NCBI GenBank assembly: GCA_964612675.1
Contig: CAZTDD010000002.1
Span: 173,623-237,622, forward strand
Length of the DNA: 64,000 bases
Direction: 5' to 3'
DNA from: CAZTDD01 sp964612675
Lineage (GTDB): Bacteria > Hinthialibacterota > Hinthialibacteria > Hinthialibacterales > JAKPRU01
Below are positions 24,855 through 34,479 of the stretch, piece by piece. Positions within the stretch are counted from its first letter, which is position 1. Each line of letters begins with the position of its first letter. Below the pieces are notes generated by a model. It searched no databases. It worked only from the letters and a program-made list of their open reading frames with translations, and was not told where the DNA came from. Both the position numbers and the translations under genes were made by a program.

Positions 24855-25823
24855 TCATGGCTCTCTCTTCTTCCGTGGTTTGATCGGTGGAACGATCTGC
24901 CAGGACCGTCTAAACAATCTCCACCGGAAACTGATTGCTCCCTCAGGACACCGCTCCCGACAATTAAAACATACGAAACATTCCTGTTTCTTCCAGTCGT
25001 TTTGCAGGTGCGGATCGCAGGCCCCGTGACAGTACGGGACACACAAATTGCAGTTCACACACTTCTCAGGATCGTTGTACAACTCAACGCGAGACGTCTT
25101 CGAACAGAGTCCCAGCAGTGCGCCCAGCGGGCAGATATACCGGCACCAAAAACGAAACCGGACCAGCGCCAAAACCATCAGCAGGATGAACAGTATCCCG
25201 ATGAGAACCCCGCCGTCGCTTGCGATCGGGTCAAATGACAATACGTGATCGTCCAAGAATGAGTAGACCGGTTCGGAGACTTTGGTGACTTTGACCGGGC
25301 CGATACCCGGGTCGGTGTGATAGAGCCACGTGAAAAACTCTTTGGCACTCCAATCGAACGCCGGATAGATGCTGGTCGCCATTGTTCGATAAAACAGCGG
25401 CAGCGGATCGAATATCCCGACGAGATGCAGGCCGCACAACGCCGCGATCAGGAGCCCGATCAGCAGCAGATACTTTGATTTCTGCCACTGAGTCCACGTT
25501 CCCGTTCGAATGAGCCTGGCGACCGGCCCGCCGCGGCACCAGCTCACGAAATTGAACACCGTCCCCAGCGGACACACCCATCCGCAAAACAATCGTCCCA
25601 AGAGCAGCGTCAGCGCCACCACAATCAGCGCCAGCAGCATGTTCTGCAGGACGCTGCCCGACGCGATATAGGTGGACATCAACACCAGCGGATCGATGTC
25701 AAAAAAGAAAGTTGCCCATGCCTCAGTGTCATTTTCGCCGACCAGCGTAGTCCGTACAAAAATAACGATGAACAGGGCAAGAAAGAAAACTTGAACGAAA
25801 CGTCGTACATTGACGATACTCAT
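24855..25823 (-). CDS. NapH-like membrane iron-sulfur protein
   Basis: A 322-residue membrane protein with about five hydrophobic helices. The signature CGWVCPLGTVFNF follows the second or third helix, and WCRYICPLGALLG follows the last. The C-terminal cytoplasmic domain has two ferredoxin-like clusters (CVNCNLCVPYCHGACD and CFVCFNCRERCP). NapH-type proteins pass quinol electrons to periplasmic partners. Cotranscription with the NapG-like gene is likely although a repeat separates them. Confidence 0.85.
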   Translation of the reverse strand: MSIVNVRRFVQVFFLALFIVIFVRTTLVGENDTEAWATFFFDIDPLVLMSTYIASGSVLQNMLLALIVVALTLLLGRLFCGWVCPLGTVFNFVSWCRGGPVARLIRTGTWTQWQKSKYLLLIGLLIAALCGLHLVGIFDPLPLFYRTMATSIYPAFDWSAKEFFTWLYHTDPGIGPVKVTKVSEPVYSFLDDHVLSFDPIASDGGVLIGILFILLMVLALVRFRFWCRYICPLGALLGLCSKTSRVELYNDPEKCVNCNLCVPYCHGACDPHLQNDWKKQECFVCFNCRERCPEGAISFRWRLFRRSWQIVPPIKPRKKREP

Positions 25824-25883
25824 GTCGAGTAGGGGTATCGCCTTTCTGTCTTTTCTTGGTGCGGGCTTTTCACTTAGCCGTTC

Positions 25884-26816
25884 TTATACTTTCAAACGGA
25901 CCGGATTGAGGGTCTCGAAGTCTGCAGTCCCGATTCCCAGTTTGACCGCGGATTTCGTTGTGCCCAAGTAATCTTTTGGATGCCCGAACAAGGTGCTCGC
26001 GAAGGCATCCATAGCAACCGGATCGATACCGGCGGCGACGGTGTCTCTGCGTTCAACGTCTTTGAGGTTTCCACCGACCGGACCGTTTCTCAAGAGAACA
26101 CGGACGGTGTCCACGATGATCAGGTCGCCCGGTTGATGGAGGAACTTCGTGACATCGGCCATTGCCGGACCGAGATTCTGGTGCAGCCGGTTGCGCGGAT
26201 CGCCTGTAATGCCCATCAGGTTCTTGATGGCGACCGTCATCTCCGCGAGGCGGTGATGCTTGGCAATTGGCACGTTAATGCGTCGATCGCACTCGACATA
26301 CTCCGTATAGATCGGCCATTTTTTGAGATTTTCGCCACCGAGATCCATTTCCTTGAACTTTCGGTCGTCGAAGAAGAACACTTCCGCTCCGGCTTTCTCT
26401 GCCGCTTCCTGGATCCCGCTGCGAACATAAGCGCGTCGTGCGTCATGGCACGTATAATCGCCGACTCGGACCTTATCCGCGCCTGCTTCGTAGCACAGCT
26501 TAACAATCGTGGCGACTACGTCGGGATTCGTATCGGCTGCGTGCTCGGGTTTCCGGTCCCAACCGATGTTTGGCTTTACGAGAACAACGTCCCCCTTCGA
26601 CACAAATCGGCCCATTCCCCCTACAGCCTTGGCTGCCGCCTCAGTCAGTTTGATGGCTTCTTCCTTGATGGCGTCGGCATCTTCTTGGGGATTCTTGTAT
26701 TCCGCGATAGCCATCTTTGCATCGTCCGCTGCGAAGCTCTGAGGTGTGACGGTGGCAGCAACAGCGCCGAGAGCCGCAGCTTCGATGAACGAGCGTCGGG
26801 TCAAATGGTCTGACAT
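25884..26816 (-). CDS. DUF362-domain exported protein
   Basis: A 310-residue protein with a twin-arginine-type signal (TRRSFIEAAALGAVAATVTPQSFA). The DUF362 core is visible as GDVVLVKPNIGWDRKPEHAADTNPDVVATIVKLCYEAGA, VGDYTCHDARRAYVRSGI, NVPIAKHHRLAEMTVAIKNLMGI and a final IDPVAMDAFASTLFG. Proteins of this family often accompany iron-sulfur redox proteins; the reaction is unknown. The RBS is GGAGG nine bases upstream. It is the promoter-proximal gene of the DUF362/NapH/NapG set. Confidence 0.85.
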   Translation of the reverse strand: MSDHLTRRSFIEAAALGAVAATVTPQSFAADDAKMAIAEYKNPQEDADAIKEEAIKLTEAAAKAVGGMGRFVSKGDVVLVKPNIGWDRKPEHAADTNPDVVATIVKLCYEAGADKVRVGDYTCHDARRAYVRSGIQEAAEKAGAEVFFFDDRKFKEMDLGGENLKKWPIYTEYVECDRRINVPIAKHHRLAEMTVAIKNLMGITGDPRNRLHQNLGPAMADVTKFLHQPGDLIIVDTVRVLLRNGPVGGNLKDVERRDTVAAGIDPVAMDAFASTLFGHPKDYLGTTKSAVKLGIGTADFETLNPVRLKV

Positions 26817-27032
26817 AAGTTACATCCTCCAACTGGGTTTGATGTTTTGTGCTTGCCTGGGTCATAGGCACAATTTGTCATAAAGTATAACTTTGCGTAT
26901 TGTCGACGCAACGGCAGGAACGGCTCTTGCATGTCTCCGGACTCTAGTGCGAGACAGATGCGGCGGAGAGAATACAAACAGGATTTTTGTTGCTATTCTC
27001 TCCCGGGGAGGTCAACAAAGGGCACCGGAAAT

Positions 27033-27374
27033 ATGGAACTGACACCTGCACAAAAAGCCGCCGGTTTGTTACTTCTTGTGGACCCGAATGTCCGCTCGGC
27101 AATCATTGAGTCCTTCAATGAGGTGGAGCGGGTACGCGTCGAGAAGGCGCTGCTGTGGATACACGAGCTATCGCCCGATGAACTGCGCCAGGTCGTCGTG
27201 AAAGTCTGCGAGGACCCAATGCTTAAAGTCCCCATCGCCGAGCGCGAGCTGGACGAGTGGTTTACAGCGCATCAGAAAAAAGAAAAACGATCGCTACTCG
27301 ACTCCGCTACCGTGACCCGGTTTCTACGAAAACTCGATCCCAGAACCCTCTTCTACCGTCCCCCAGACGAATAG
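27033..27374 (+). CDS. Small cytoplasmic protein resembling the FliG N-terminal domain
   Basis: 113 residues from ATG 27033 (an open extension to 26931 looks non-coding in composition). The helical segment LTPAQKAAGLLLLVDPNVRSAIIESFNEVERVRVEKALLWIHELSPDELRQVV recalls the first helices of FliG, which start with QKAAILL. The last 45 residues are Lys/Arg-rich. There are no flagellar genes in the window. I treat it as a hypothetical protein with weak similarity only. Confidence 0.5.
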   Translation: MELTPAQKAAGLLLLVDPNVRSAIIESFNEVERVRVEKALLWIHELSPDELRQVVVKVCEDPMLKVPIAERELDEWFTAHQKKEKRSLLDSATVTRFLRKLDPRTLFYRPPDE

Positions 27375-27394
27375 AACTTCCTCAGAATTCCCGG

Positions 27395-29221
27395 TTACAG
27401 ATCCAGCTTCTCAAGTCGCGAGGGTGGAAGAATTGCTTTGATCAATTCCGCAGGACTCGCCGAGGAGCGCCGGATTTCGGCCAAATCGGCGGCAAACCGC
27501 TCTACAGCCGCGTTGTCGATGCGGAGAGGATATTGCCGCGTGATCTCGTCCTGGAGAGACCGAAGCAGTTCTTCTTTCCTTTTCTCGGCCAGCATTTGGC
27601 CGACCTTCGAAACGGCTTCTTCAAATCGGAGTTGATGCGCCGGAGTGATTTGCGGACAGAAATAAATGTCGTATCCGAGGTGGTCTTTGTCGTAGTTCGC
27701 CAGGCGGGGTTCAGTCACTACGCCCTCTTCCAGCCGGGGCGCTATCTCGGTGAACGTCAGAAACTCCGTTCCCAGCTGATTCAATGTTACCTCGCCCACG
27801 AATCCTCCCTGGGCGGCGGTTACTCTATCGGATGAGTAGGCTCTCGCCGCCTGCTCGAAGGTGAGGTCCCCGGATGTGATTTGATTATAGATTTGCTGTG
27901 CCTGCGCCCTCGCCGTATCGAAGGCCACGTTTTGTTCGAAGGTGCTCATATCTTCCCGAATGTTCGCTTCGATAAAGATCTGATACAGGCGGTACCGTGG
28001 TTTGCTCACGAACTCCTGGCGATTCTGCTCATAGTAATCGCGCAACTGTTGGACGGTGATCTCGTCTTTCCCCAACAAATGTCGCACATAGCGGTCCTGC
28101 AGTTCGTGCGTCGCGTAATACTCGACTCGAGCCGCAACATCGGCCTCTTCATAGCCGCGACGGCGTGCTTCGGTGAGCAGCAAGAGGGACGCCGCATATC
28201 CGTCGAACGCGTTTCGCCGTTCGGTGGTGGTCATTTCATCGGTCAGATTTCCTTTTTCGCGGAGATCCTCCAGTGTGACGGGCGGGAGGCCTCTCACTTC
28301 GAGGACCACAGAGGCACTGGACACCTCCGGATCAACAAGCAACTCCGGTTTGTAGACCACAGCATTCTGCTGGACAAGACGCTCAACGAGGATTTGCTCC
28401 TCGCGCTCACTGCGCTCGCGGAAAATCTCCGAACGAATCTGCATCCGAAGGACCGGCGTGAGTGGGACCTTTTCTTCCTTGGTTCGGTCGATTAGCTGAT
28501 ATACTGCAAGCCCTTTCGGTCGCTCTATGATGGGTGTGTATTCACCCACTTCCAGAGACAAGAGCGCCTCTTCAATCTCCGGAGGCATCCCAGCCTCTCC
28601 CTGTGTACGTTTCTGGGGACGTCCACGGACACGGGGCGCAGAGTCCGAATACTCTTCTGCCACCTCCTCGAAATCCTTGCCCTCTTTGAGTTCAGACACA
28701 GCTTTCTCCATGCGTTCCCGGGCTTTTTCTCGGCCCCATTTCTCATCGAGGCTGATCATCCCGCGGAACGTGTAGGTTGCCGGTTCCGTGTAGCGTGATG
28801 GGTTGTTTCGGTAATAGTTCTCAACGTCTTCCTCTGTTACGTTAATCTTCACGACGGTGTCGATATCGAGCACCAGCTTCCCCAGTTCGCGGTTTACCAT
28901 GTCGGTTCGCCAGTCCTTGAACGATTCAGTTTCATCGAGTCCCTCCTCACGGGCTCTCTGGGCGATTATCCTGCGGTGCGCAATACCGGGAAGGCCTATT
29001 TGGATAGCACTGGGGACTTTTCCTTCCGCGCTGAGGAGGAGGATTCTGTCGTATTGGTTCTTTTCAAGAATCACAGTAGCTGTATCACGCGCCGTGATTT
29101 GGCTGTCGTCGTATGTTGCGAGCACAAGATCGGGATCGATCTGCAGTGAAATCTGCTTTCCACACCCACCGAGCAGCAGAATGAAAAGAGTAGAGAATAC
29201 GAATCGTAGTTGCTTATTCAC
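27395..29221 (-). CDS. Large parvulin-type peptidyl-prolyl isomerase lipoprotein
   Basis: A 608-residue protein with a lipoprotein signal (FVFSTLFILLLGGCGK; lipidated Cys near residue 20). Residues about 40-140 are a SurA/PrsA-like helical part. Two rotamase-like regions follow: one about 145-270 (FRGMISLDEKWGREKARERMEKAVSELKEGKDFEEVAEEYSDS, then EIEEALLSLEVGEYTPIIERPKGLAVYQLID) and one about 405-540 (RLYQIFIEANI, LTFEQAARAYSSDRVTAAQGGFVGEV). It probably helps outer-membrane or secreted proteins to fold. It converges with the FliG-N-like gene. Confidence 0.85.
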   Translation of the reverse strand: MNKQLRFVFSTLFILLLGGCGKQISLQIDPDLVLATYDDSQITARDTATVILEKNQYDRILLLSAEGKVPSAIQIGLPGIAHRRIIAQRAREEGLDETESFKDWRTDMVNRELGKLVLDIDTVVKINVTEEDVENYYRNNPSRYTEPATYTFRGMISLDEKWGREKARERMEKAVSELKEGKDFEEVAEEYSDSAPRVRGRPQKRTQGEAGMPPEIEEALLSLEVGEYTPIIERPKGLAVYQLIDRTKEEKVPLTPVLRMQIRSEIFRERSEREEQILVERLVQQNAVVYKPELLVDPEVSSASVVLEVRGLPPVTLEDLREKGNLTDEMTTTERRNAFDGYAASLLLLTEARRRGYEEADVAARVEYYATHELQDRYVRHLLGKDEITVQQLRDYYEQNRQEFVSKPRYRLYQIFIEANIREDMSTFEQNVAFDTARAQAQQIYNQITSGDLTFEQAARAYSSDRVTAAQGGFVGEVTLNQLGTEFLTFTEIAPRLEEGVVTEPRLANYDKDHLGYDIYFCPQITPAHQLRFEEAVSKVGQMLAEKRKEELLRSLQDEITRQYPLRIDNAAVERFAADLAEIRRSSASPAELIKAILPPSRLEKLDL

Positions 29222-29420
29222 AAAACGGCCTCACTTTGACACAGTGTATGCTTTATGATTCGAAACGATTCTATACGTAGGGAAGTTTCGCAATTGTGGC
29301 AAGGCTGCTACGGTTTCCGGTTCGTTGCCTTGACGTGGCGCACCGGGCTGTTTAACTTCCTTAAATCGTTTTGGCGGCAGTGGGAGGAATTTCGAAGGCG
29401 ATTAGGAAGGAACATAGTCC

Positions 29421-30338
29421 ATGCATGATATCTTGATCCTCGGCGGGGGACCGTCCGGTTTCGGGGCCGCTCTCTATGCGGCACGTGGAGAAATGGACAC
29501 CCTGGTGTTCGAACGCGGGGTAATTGGCGGCCAGATTTCACTCACGGACGCTGTGGAGAATTACCCCGGGTTCCCGGAGTCGGTCAGCGGCCAGGAATTG
29601 GCGGATTTATTTCACAAACAAGCCGAGCGATTCGGTGCGAAATTGGTTCACACAGAAATCAAAAAGATCGAGAAAATCCCCAAGGGATTTCGGGTTGTCG
29701 GTTCGAGCGATTCCTGGGAAGGTAAAGTCGTAATCTACGCCTGCGGAGCGGACCCGAGGCGTCTGGATGTTCCGGGTGAAAAAGAGTTTACAGGGAGAGG
29801 GGTCTCGTACTGCGCCACGTGCGATGGATTCTTCTTTCGGGATAAGCAAATCATCGTCGTCGGGGGCGGCGACGCAGCGGTGGAAGAAGGCATCTTTCTA
29901 ACCAAATTCGCACGGAAAGTGACCATCGTCCATCGCCGCGATCAGCTGCGAGCCGCAAAGATCATCCAGGAACGCGCTTTCAGCAACGAGAAAATCGACT
30001 TCCTCTGGAACACTGTGCTGACCGAGATCTGCGGCGACCAGCAGGTAACCCATGTCAAGGCGAATAACGTGAAGACCGGCGAAGACAGCGAAATCAAAAT
30101 TGACGGGGTTTTTATCTTTGTTGGGCATATTCCCAATACCCACCTGGCGAAAGGGTTGGCCAAGATGGACGAACACAACCTGATCGAGGTCAATCATTAC
30201 ATGGAGACATCAGTACCTGGACTGTATGCCTGCGGAGACTGCCGTGTGGATTCCGTTCGTCAAATGGTGCAAGCGGCGGGGGACGGTGCCGCGGCGGCCA
30301 TTTCGGCCATACGGTATATTGATACTCTGCCAAACTGA
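29421..30338 (+). CDS. trxB: Thioredoxin reductase
   Basis: A 305-residue flavoprotein of normal TrxB length. It has the FAD loop ILGGGPSGFGAALYAARG, the redox motif CATCDG (about residue 133), the NADPH loop IIVVGGGDAAVEEGIFLTKFA, the HRRDQLRAA segment that contacts the NADPH phosphate, and the closing YACGDCR. It reduces thioredoxin. The MlaE-like permease gene follows 34 bases later. Confidence 0.93.
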   Translation: MHDILILGGGPSGFGAALYAARGEMDTLVFERGVIGGQISLTDAVENYPGFPESVSGQELADLFHKQAERFGAKLVHTEIKKIEKIPKGFRVVGSSDSWEGKVVIYACGADPRRLDVPGEKEFTGRGVSYCATCDGFFFRDKQIIVVGGGDAAVEEGIFLTKFARKVTIVHRRDQLRAAKIIQERAFSNEKIDFLWNTVLTEICGDQQVTHVKANNVKTGEDSEIKIDGVFIFVGHIPNTHLAKGLAKMDEHNLIEVNHYMETSVPGLYACGDCRVDSVRQMVQAAGDGAAAAISAIRYIDTLPN

Positions 30339-30372
30339 GACACATTCCGGCCGTTGATCGGAGGAACAAGCT

Positions 30373-31209
30373 GTGCGTCGCGCTCCGTTTCGAGGATTAA
30401 ATCCACTCGCCGTTGTCGAGAGAGAGGTCGAGACATTGCTCGACCGGCTTGGCCGCGCTGCGGAAAACTTCCTTTGGCATACCGGGGCGATGACTACGCT
30501 GTTCTTCCAGGCATGGCTGGCGGTATTCTCCCCGCCGTTTCGTGGACGTCAGCTGCTCGATCAGATGGTTCGCATTGGCGTGGAATCGTTGCCCATTGCG
30601 CTCCTGACCGCGGGGTTCACCGGCGCGGTCTTTGTCCTGCAGACCGGCCAGGAGTTGGCGAAATGGGGTGCGAAGGTCTATTCGAGCGGAATCAGCGCTA
30701 TCGGATTCGCCCGTGAAATCGGCCCCGTATTAACCTCGGTGGTACTCGCGGGACGCGTGGGGGCCGGTATTACCGCCGAAATCGGCACCATGAAGGTCAC
30801 CGAGCAGATCGATGCCTTGAAATCCCTTGCCACCGATCCGGTTTCGTATCTCGTAACGCCGCGCCTCTTGGCCGCGACAATCATGTTGCCCGCGGTCACC
30901 GTTCTTGCGATATTTATCGGTCTTGCGGGCGGCCTTGTCGTTGGTGTCCTGCTTCTGAATATCCCGTTGAACCAGTATGTCACTACCGTCTTCACGTGGC
31001 TCGAGTACGACCATTACCTGACCGGGATCGCCAAAACGATTGTGTTCGGCATGATCATCGCAATTGTCGGATGTCACTTCGGCTTTGAAACCGGCTGGGG
31101 CGCGGAGGGGGTCGGCGAGGCGACGACGGGATCGGTGGTCACCGCCTCAATCCTGATTCTTATCTCGGACTTCTTTATGACGGCCTGGATCCTTTTTATC
31201 CTTCCGTAA
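30373..31209 (+). CDS. MlaE-family ABC transporter permease, orphan
   Basis: A 278-residue membrane protein, with GTG start at 30373 and GGAGG eight bases upstream. The family signature is REIGPVLTSVVLAGRVGAGITAEIGTMKVTEQIDALK, and FGFETGWGAEGVGEATTGSVV closes it. MlaE permeases work with an MlaF ATPase and an MCE protein to move phospholipids between inner and outer membranes. Neither partner is encoded here: the gene is linked instead to trxB and is followed by a convergent glycosyltransferase gene. Confidence 0.9.
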   Translation: MRRAPFRGLNPLAVVEREVETLLDRLGRAAENFLWHTGAMTTLFFQAWLAVFSPPFRGRQLLDQMVRIGVESLPIALLTAGFTGAVFVLQTGQELAKWGAKVYSSGISAIGFAREIGPVLTSVVLAGRVGAGITAEIGTMKVTEQIDALKSLATDPVSYLVTPRLLAATIMLPAVTVLAIFIGLAGGLVVGVLLLNIPLNQYVTTVFTWLEYDHYLTGIAKTIVFGMIIAIVGCHFGFETGWGAEGVGEATTGSVVTASILILISDFFMTAWILFILP

Positions 31210-31245
31210 GCAAATCCCCGCATCTTGTCTCTATCCCTGAATTCT

Positions 31246-32463
31246 TTATGAACCGGGCTTATTCTGTTGGCTCTTAGCCTTGGCCTCCGCGATGACCTGA
31301 TTGTAGACTTGCTCAAGCCGCTGTCCGATAGCTTCGAGACCGTGAAAACTCTCGACATACTCGCGTGCGCGCTGCCCCATGGCTTGCCGGCGATCGGGAT
31401 TATTGACGAGTTGGACGATGGCTTCCGCCAGCGCTACCGATGTGTCGGCAACTACGAGGTGTTCGTCTGGGGTCACCGCGAGACCTTCACAGCCGAGAGG
31501 GGTTGTTACCACAGGCATCCCTGCAGCCATCGCTTCGAGGATCTTGTTCTTGACGCCTGCGCCGACCCGTAAGGGACACACGAAAATATCATCCCGGAAC
31601 AGGTAATCCGACATCCGTTTCACGTTTGGTATCACAGTGATGCTTTTCTTTCCGTGAAGAGCCGTGATTTCGGGTTTTGGCCGAGAGCCGATCACTTGGG
31701 TCTCAATGCCCTTAATCCGCAATCGAATACGAGGCCACACATCGCGTTCGAAAAACTTGACTGCGTCGATGTTGGGGAAATAGAAGAGATTTCCGGTGAT
31801 AATCAAACGAGGCACGACAGCCGAGCCCCGTTCTCTGGGTTGAAACTGCTCGATATCCACGCAGTTCGGGACGATTTCCACCCTCGCACCTGCGTGCATA
31901 TTCAAAAAGAAATCCGCATCCACCGAGGAGCAGAAGAGGGACGTATCGACATGCTCCAGGATCTTTCCTTCATAACGGGGAATCACGCCCGCTTCGTAGC
32001 CGTCAACAAGCCGCTCGGCGAACTTTGTACGGTGGGGAGCCGCTCGTTCCAGGTACAGCGGCAGAGAATCGGTGAAATCGATCAGTTTCGGGACCCCTTC
32101 AAGTCCCATCGCATACTGGCCCATCCTCATCCGATCGAAATGAACGATGTCTACCGAGTGTCGTTCCAGGATACGTCGGATTGCGGTTGTGATCCGTGAA
32201 TTTCGACACCATGCGACGCGAAGCGGCTCTCCGCGGAGCGGAGAGAAAAAGCACGAGAAAAGGGATGTCGGTCCACCGATGGCGAAACTCTGCGCATTCG
32301 CTCCGAATTTCGCCAACCTCACCGCATCATCCATGGTTTGACAGGATAGCCGAAGCGACACAACGTGAACCTGATGCCGATTCCCCAGATACTTGATGAA
32401 ATTATAGGGACGGCGCCCGTTGGTCTCGGTTGGGATTACGGGAGTCACAAAGAGAATCCGCAT
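31246..32463 (-). CDS. Family-4 type glycosyltransferase
   Basis: A 405-residue GT-B enzyme. The N-terminal half starts MRILFVTPVIPTETNGRRPYNFIKYLG; the donor-binding C-terminal half has GVKNKILEAMAAGMPVVTTPLGCEGL, the EX7E motif region of retaining GT4 enzymes. The gene resembles sugar transferases of exopolysaccharide/PEP-CTERM loci (stp1 type). Acceptor and donor are not known. It converges with the MlaE gene. Confidence 0.85.
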   Translation of the reverse strand: MRILFVTPVIPTETNGRRPYNFIKYLGNRHQVHVVSLRLSCQTMDDAVRLAKFGANAQSFAIGGPTSLFSCFFSPLRGEPLRVAWCRNSRITTAIRRILERHSVDIVHFDRMRMGQYAMGLEGVPKLIDFTDSLPLYLERAAPHRTKFAERLVDGYEAGVIPRYEGKILEHVDTSLFCSSVDADFFLNMHAGARVEIVPNCVDIEQFQPRERGSAVVPRLIITGNLFYFPNIDAVKFFERDVWPRIRLRIKGIETQVIGSRPKPEITALHGKKSITVIPNVKRMSDYLFRDDIFVCPLRVGAGVKNKILEAMAAGMPVVTTPLGCEGLAVTPDEHLVVADTSVALAEAIVQLVNNPDRRQAMGQRAREYVESFHGLEAIGQRLEQVYNQVIAEAKAKSQQNKPGS

Positions 32464-32601
32464 AACAATAAAGCCTGAATCCCTCGTATACAGGAGTTGG
32501 AACCGGGCCTATTCTGGCTGATTCTGGAGTGAAGTTCCAGTCAGCACACCCTCTGTTCATACGAGGCCTCCCCACGTGTACATTCATTCCGGAGGTGAAC
32601 C

Positions 32602-33219
32602 GTGGGTGAAACTGTTCTTGTCGTACCTCGGGCTCGAATCGAGTTAGCCCTACCGGAGAAAGGATTTCTGGCTTGCGAGACTCGGGCCGCCACGAATCTG
32701 CTGATTTCGCGGCAGTTTGTGGATCGGGATATTGCGGAACAAGATCCGTCTCTCAAGCAGATCATTCCGTACATCGTTCTTCGCGGCGATGCGTTGATTT
32801 TCCGCTACTGGCGGACGAAACGAGCGGGTGAGTCCCGACTCCATCATCTCTATTCCATCGGCGTCGGCGGTCATATCAACGAGCGCGATCTGAACCTTTT
32901 CAGTCAGTCGGAGCGGGAGATCCTCATGGAAGCGGCCATGCGGGAGCTGCAGGAAGAGGTGAACGTTACCTCAAACGCACGCCTGGAATTCTGTGGATTA
33001 CTCAACGACGACCAAACCGATGTCGGCAGCGTTCATCTGGGCGCTGTTTTCCAATGCCACGTCGATCGAAACGCGGTGCAGATTCACGAGACCGGTGCGT
33101 TGGCACGAGGCGAGTGGTTGGAAATCGGCTCGCTGACGGACGGAGTGCAATATGAGTCGTGGTCGCAGATTCTGATCGAGGATTGGCTTCTTCCCGGCGT
33201 CGGAAAGAAACAAACGTAA
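32602..33219 (+). CDS. Nudix-family hydrolase, predicted phosphoesterase type
   Basis: A 205-residue protein with a Nudix box around residues 91-124 (GVGGHINERD, then EAAMRELQEEVNV). The long acidic insertion between the glycine and the RELQEE helix is seen in the predicted phosphoesterase subgroup. It probably hydrolyses a nucleoside diphosphate derivative; the substrate is unknown. GTG start at 32602 with GGAGG six bases upstream. It ends 18 bases before the convergent epimerase. Confidence 0.8.
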   Translation: MGETVLVVPRARIELALPEKGFLACETRAATNLLISRQFVDRDIAEQDPSLKQIIPYIVLRGDALIFRYWRTKRAGESRLHHLYSIGVGGHINERDLNLFSQSEREILMEAAMRELQEEVNVTSNARLEFCGLLNDDQTDVGSVHLGAVFQCHVDRNAVQIHETGALARGEWLEIGSLTDGVQYESWSQILIEDWLLPGVGKKQT

Positions 33220-33237
33220 TCAACCGCCTTCTCGCGG

Positions 33238-34179
33238 CTAAAGATCCAACTCTTTCCTATACCACTCGATTGTTCGCCGGACGCCCTCTTCCAGATCGAC
33301 GCGAGGCTCGAAATCCAGCAGTTTGCGGGCTTTCGAAATATCGGCACTTGAGTGAAGGATGTCGCCGGGACGCGGGGCGCAGAATTCCGGTTCGATGGAA
33401 GTGCCGAGGATTTTGTTGATCACGTTGACAATGTCGAGAACCGATACTCTTCCTCCACACGCTACATTGATCACCTCGCCGGAGACTCCGTCGGCTTTCA
33501 TCGCCAGGACATTGGCGTCCACGTCATTGTCGATATAGGTATAGTCGCGTGTGGCGCTCCCGTCGCCATAGACCTTCGGCCGTTCGCCTCGGAGCATAGC
33601 GGGTATGAATAACGCCATCACGCCGGTATAAGGGGAATTCGGATTCTGCCGGGGGCCGAATACATTGAAATAGCGCAACGACACTGTCTCCAATCCATAC
33701 ACCGCATGAAACACCTGGCAATAGTATTCGCCCGTCAGCTTCGCAGCTCCATACGGCGAGATCGGGCGGGGAGGCAACTGCTCGTGTTTCGCCGGTTCCT
33801 CCACATCGCCGTAGGCGGAGGAGGACGCGGCGTAAATCACCCGCCGGACGCCCTCTTCCCGGGCGGCGGCAAGGACGGATAGGGTCCCCGTAGAGTTGAA
33901 ATCGTGGCTCTCGATTGGATTCTTGACAGAACGAGGTACGGACGGCAGAGCTGCCTGGTGGAACACATACTCGACGTCTTTCATGGCCTTTCGCAACGCA
34001 TCGGTATCTCGAATGTCCAGCTCGTGTAGTTCGATTCCATCGCGAAACGTTTCGAGGTTTTCTCGTCGTCCGGTTATGAAATTATCGACGACTACTACCT
34101 CGTTTCCGTCGTTCAGGAATCGTTCGGCCAAATGCGAACCGATAAATCCACCACCACCTGTTACCAGCACCCTTGCCAT
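33238..34179 (-). CDS. NAD-dependent UDP-sugar epimerase
   Basis: A 313-residue extended SDR. The NAD motif is VLVTGGGGFIGSHL, then VVDNFITGRRENL and HQAALPSVPRSV. The active site has ASSSAYGD and the intact YGAAK (Tyr and Lys), followed by LRYFNVFGPRQNPNSPY. It is closest in pattern to UDP-glucose/UDP-GlcNAc 4-epimerases of the WbpP/GalE group. A role in surface polysaccharide synthesis fits the glycosyltransferase and NeuD-like neighbours. Confidence 0.9.
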   Translation of the reverse strand: MARVLVTGGGGFIGSHLAERFLNDGNEVVVVDNFITGRRENLETFRDGIELHELDIRDTDALRKAMKDVEYVFHQAALPSVPRSVKNPIESHDFNSTGTLSVLAAAREEGVRRVIYAASSSAYGDVEEPAKHEQLPPRPISPYGAAKLTGEYYCQVFHAVYGLETVSLRYFNVFGPRQNPNSPYTGVMALFIPAMLRGERPKVYGDGSATRDYTYIDNDVDANVLAMKADGVSGEVINVACGGRVSVLDIVNVINKILGTSIEPEFCAPRPGDILHSSADISKARKLLDFEPRVDLEEGVRRTIEWYRKELDL

Positions 34180-34479
34180 TGTACACCTCGTAATATCCGT
34201 ACACTCTATGTCGCGCTGATCCTAAAGCGTGAGACCGCGAAATCAAAGTGGCCCTCGTAATTTTTACTTTGCAGAGGTGCTTGTTCATTGTGCTCCGTAC
34301 GGGTAAGATCAGGGTGGACGACGTAGAAGCAGATCGTACGAAACGAGGAACAGGACGCAGCCGCTTGCCCTCATGCTGAAGCGCTTTCACGGATACGCAA
34401 GAACGTCCGATACATCAATGGCACCGCAATGGAGTGGACAGTGTTTCAGCGGGGGCTTCGAAAATCAGCGGAGGGAATC
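34180..34479. other. 300-base gap without a recognised gene
   Basis: Between the epimerase start and the next ORF start. It must hold the divergent promoters, but no strong consensus was seen; an open frame at 34373 is an out-of-frame shadow. Confidence 0.4.
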
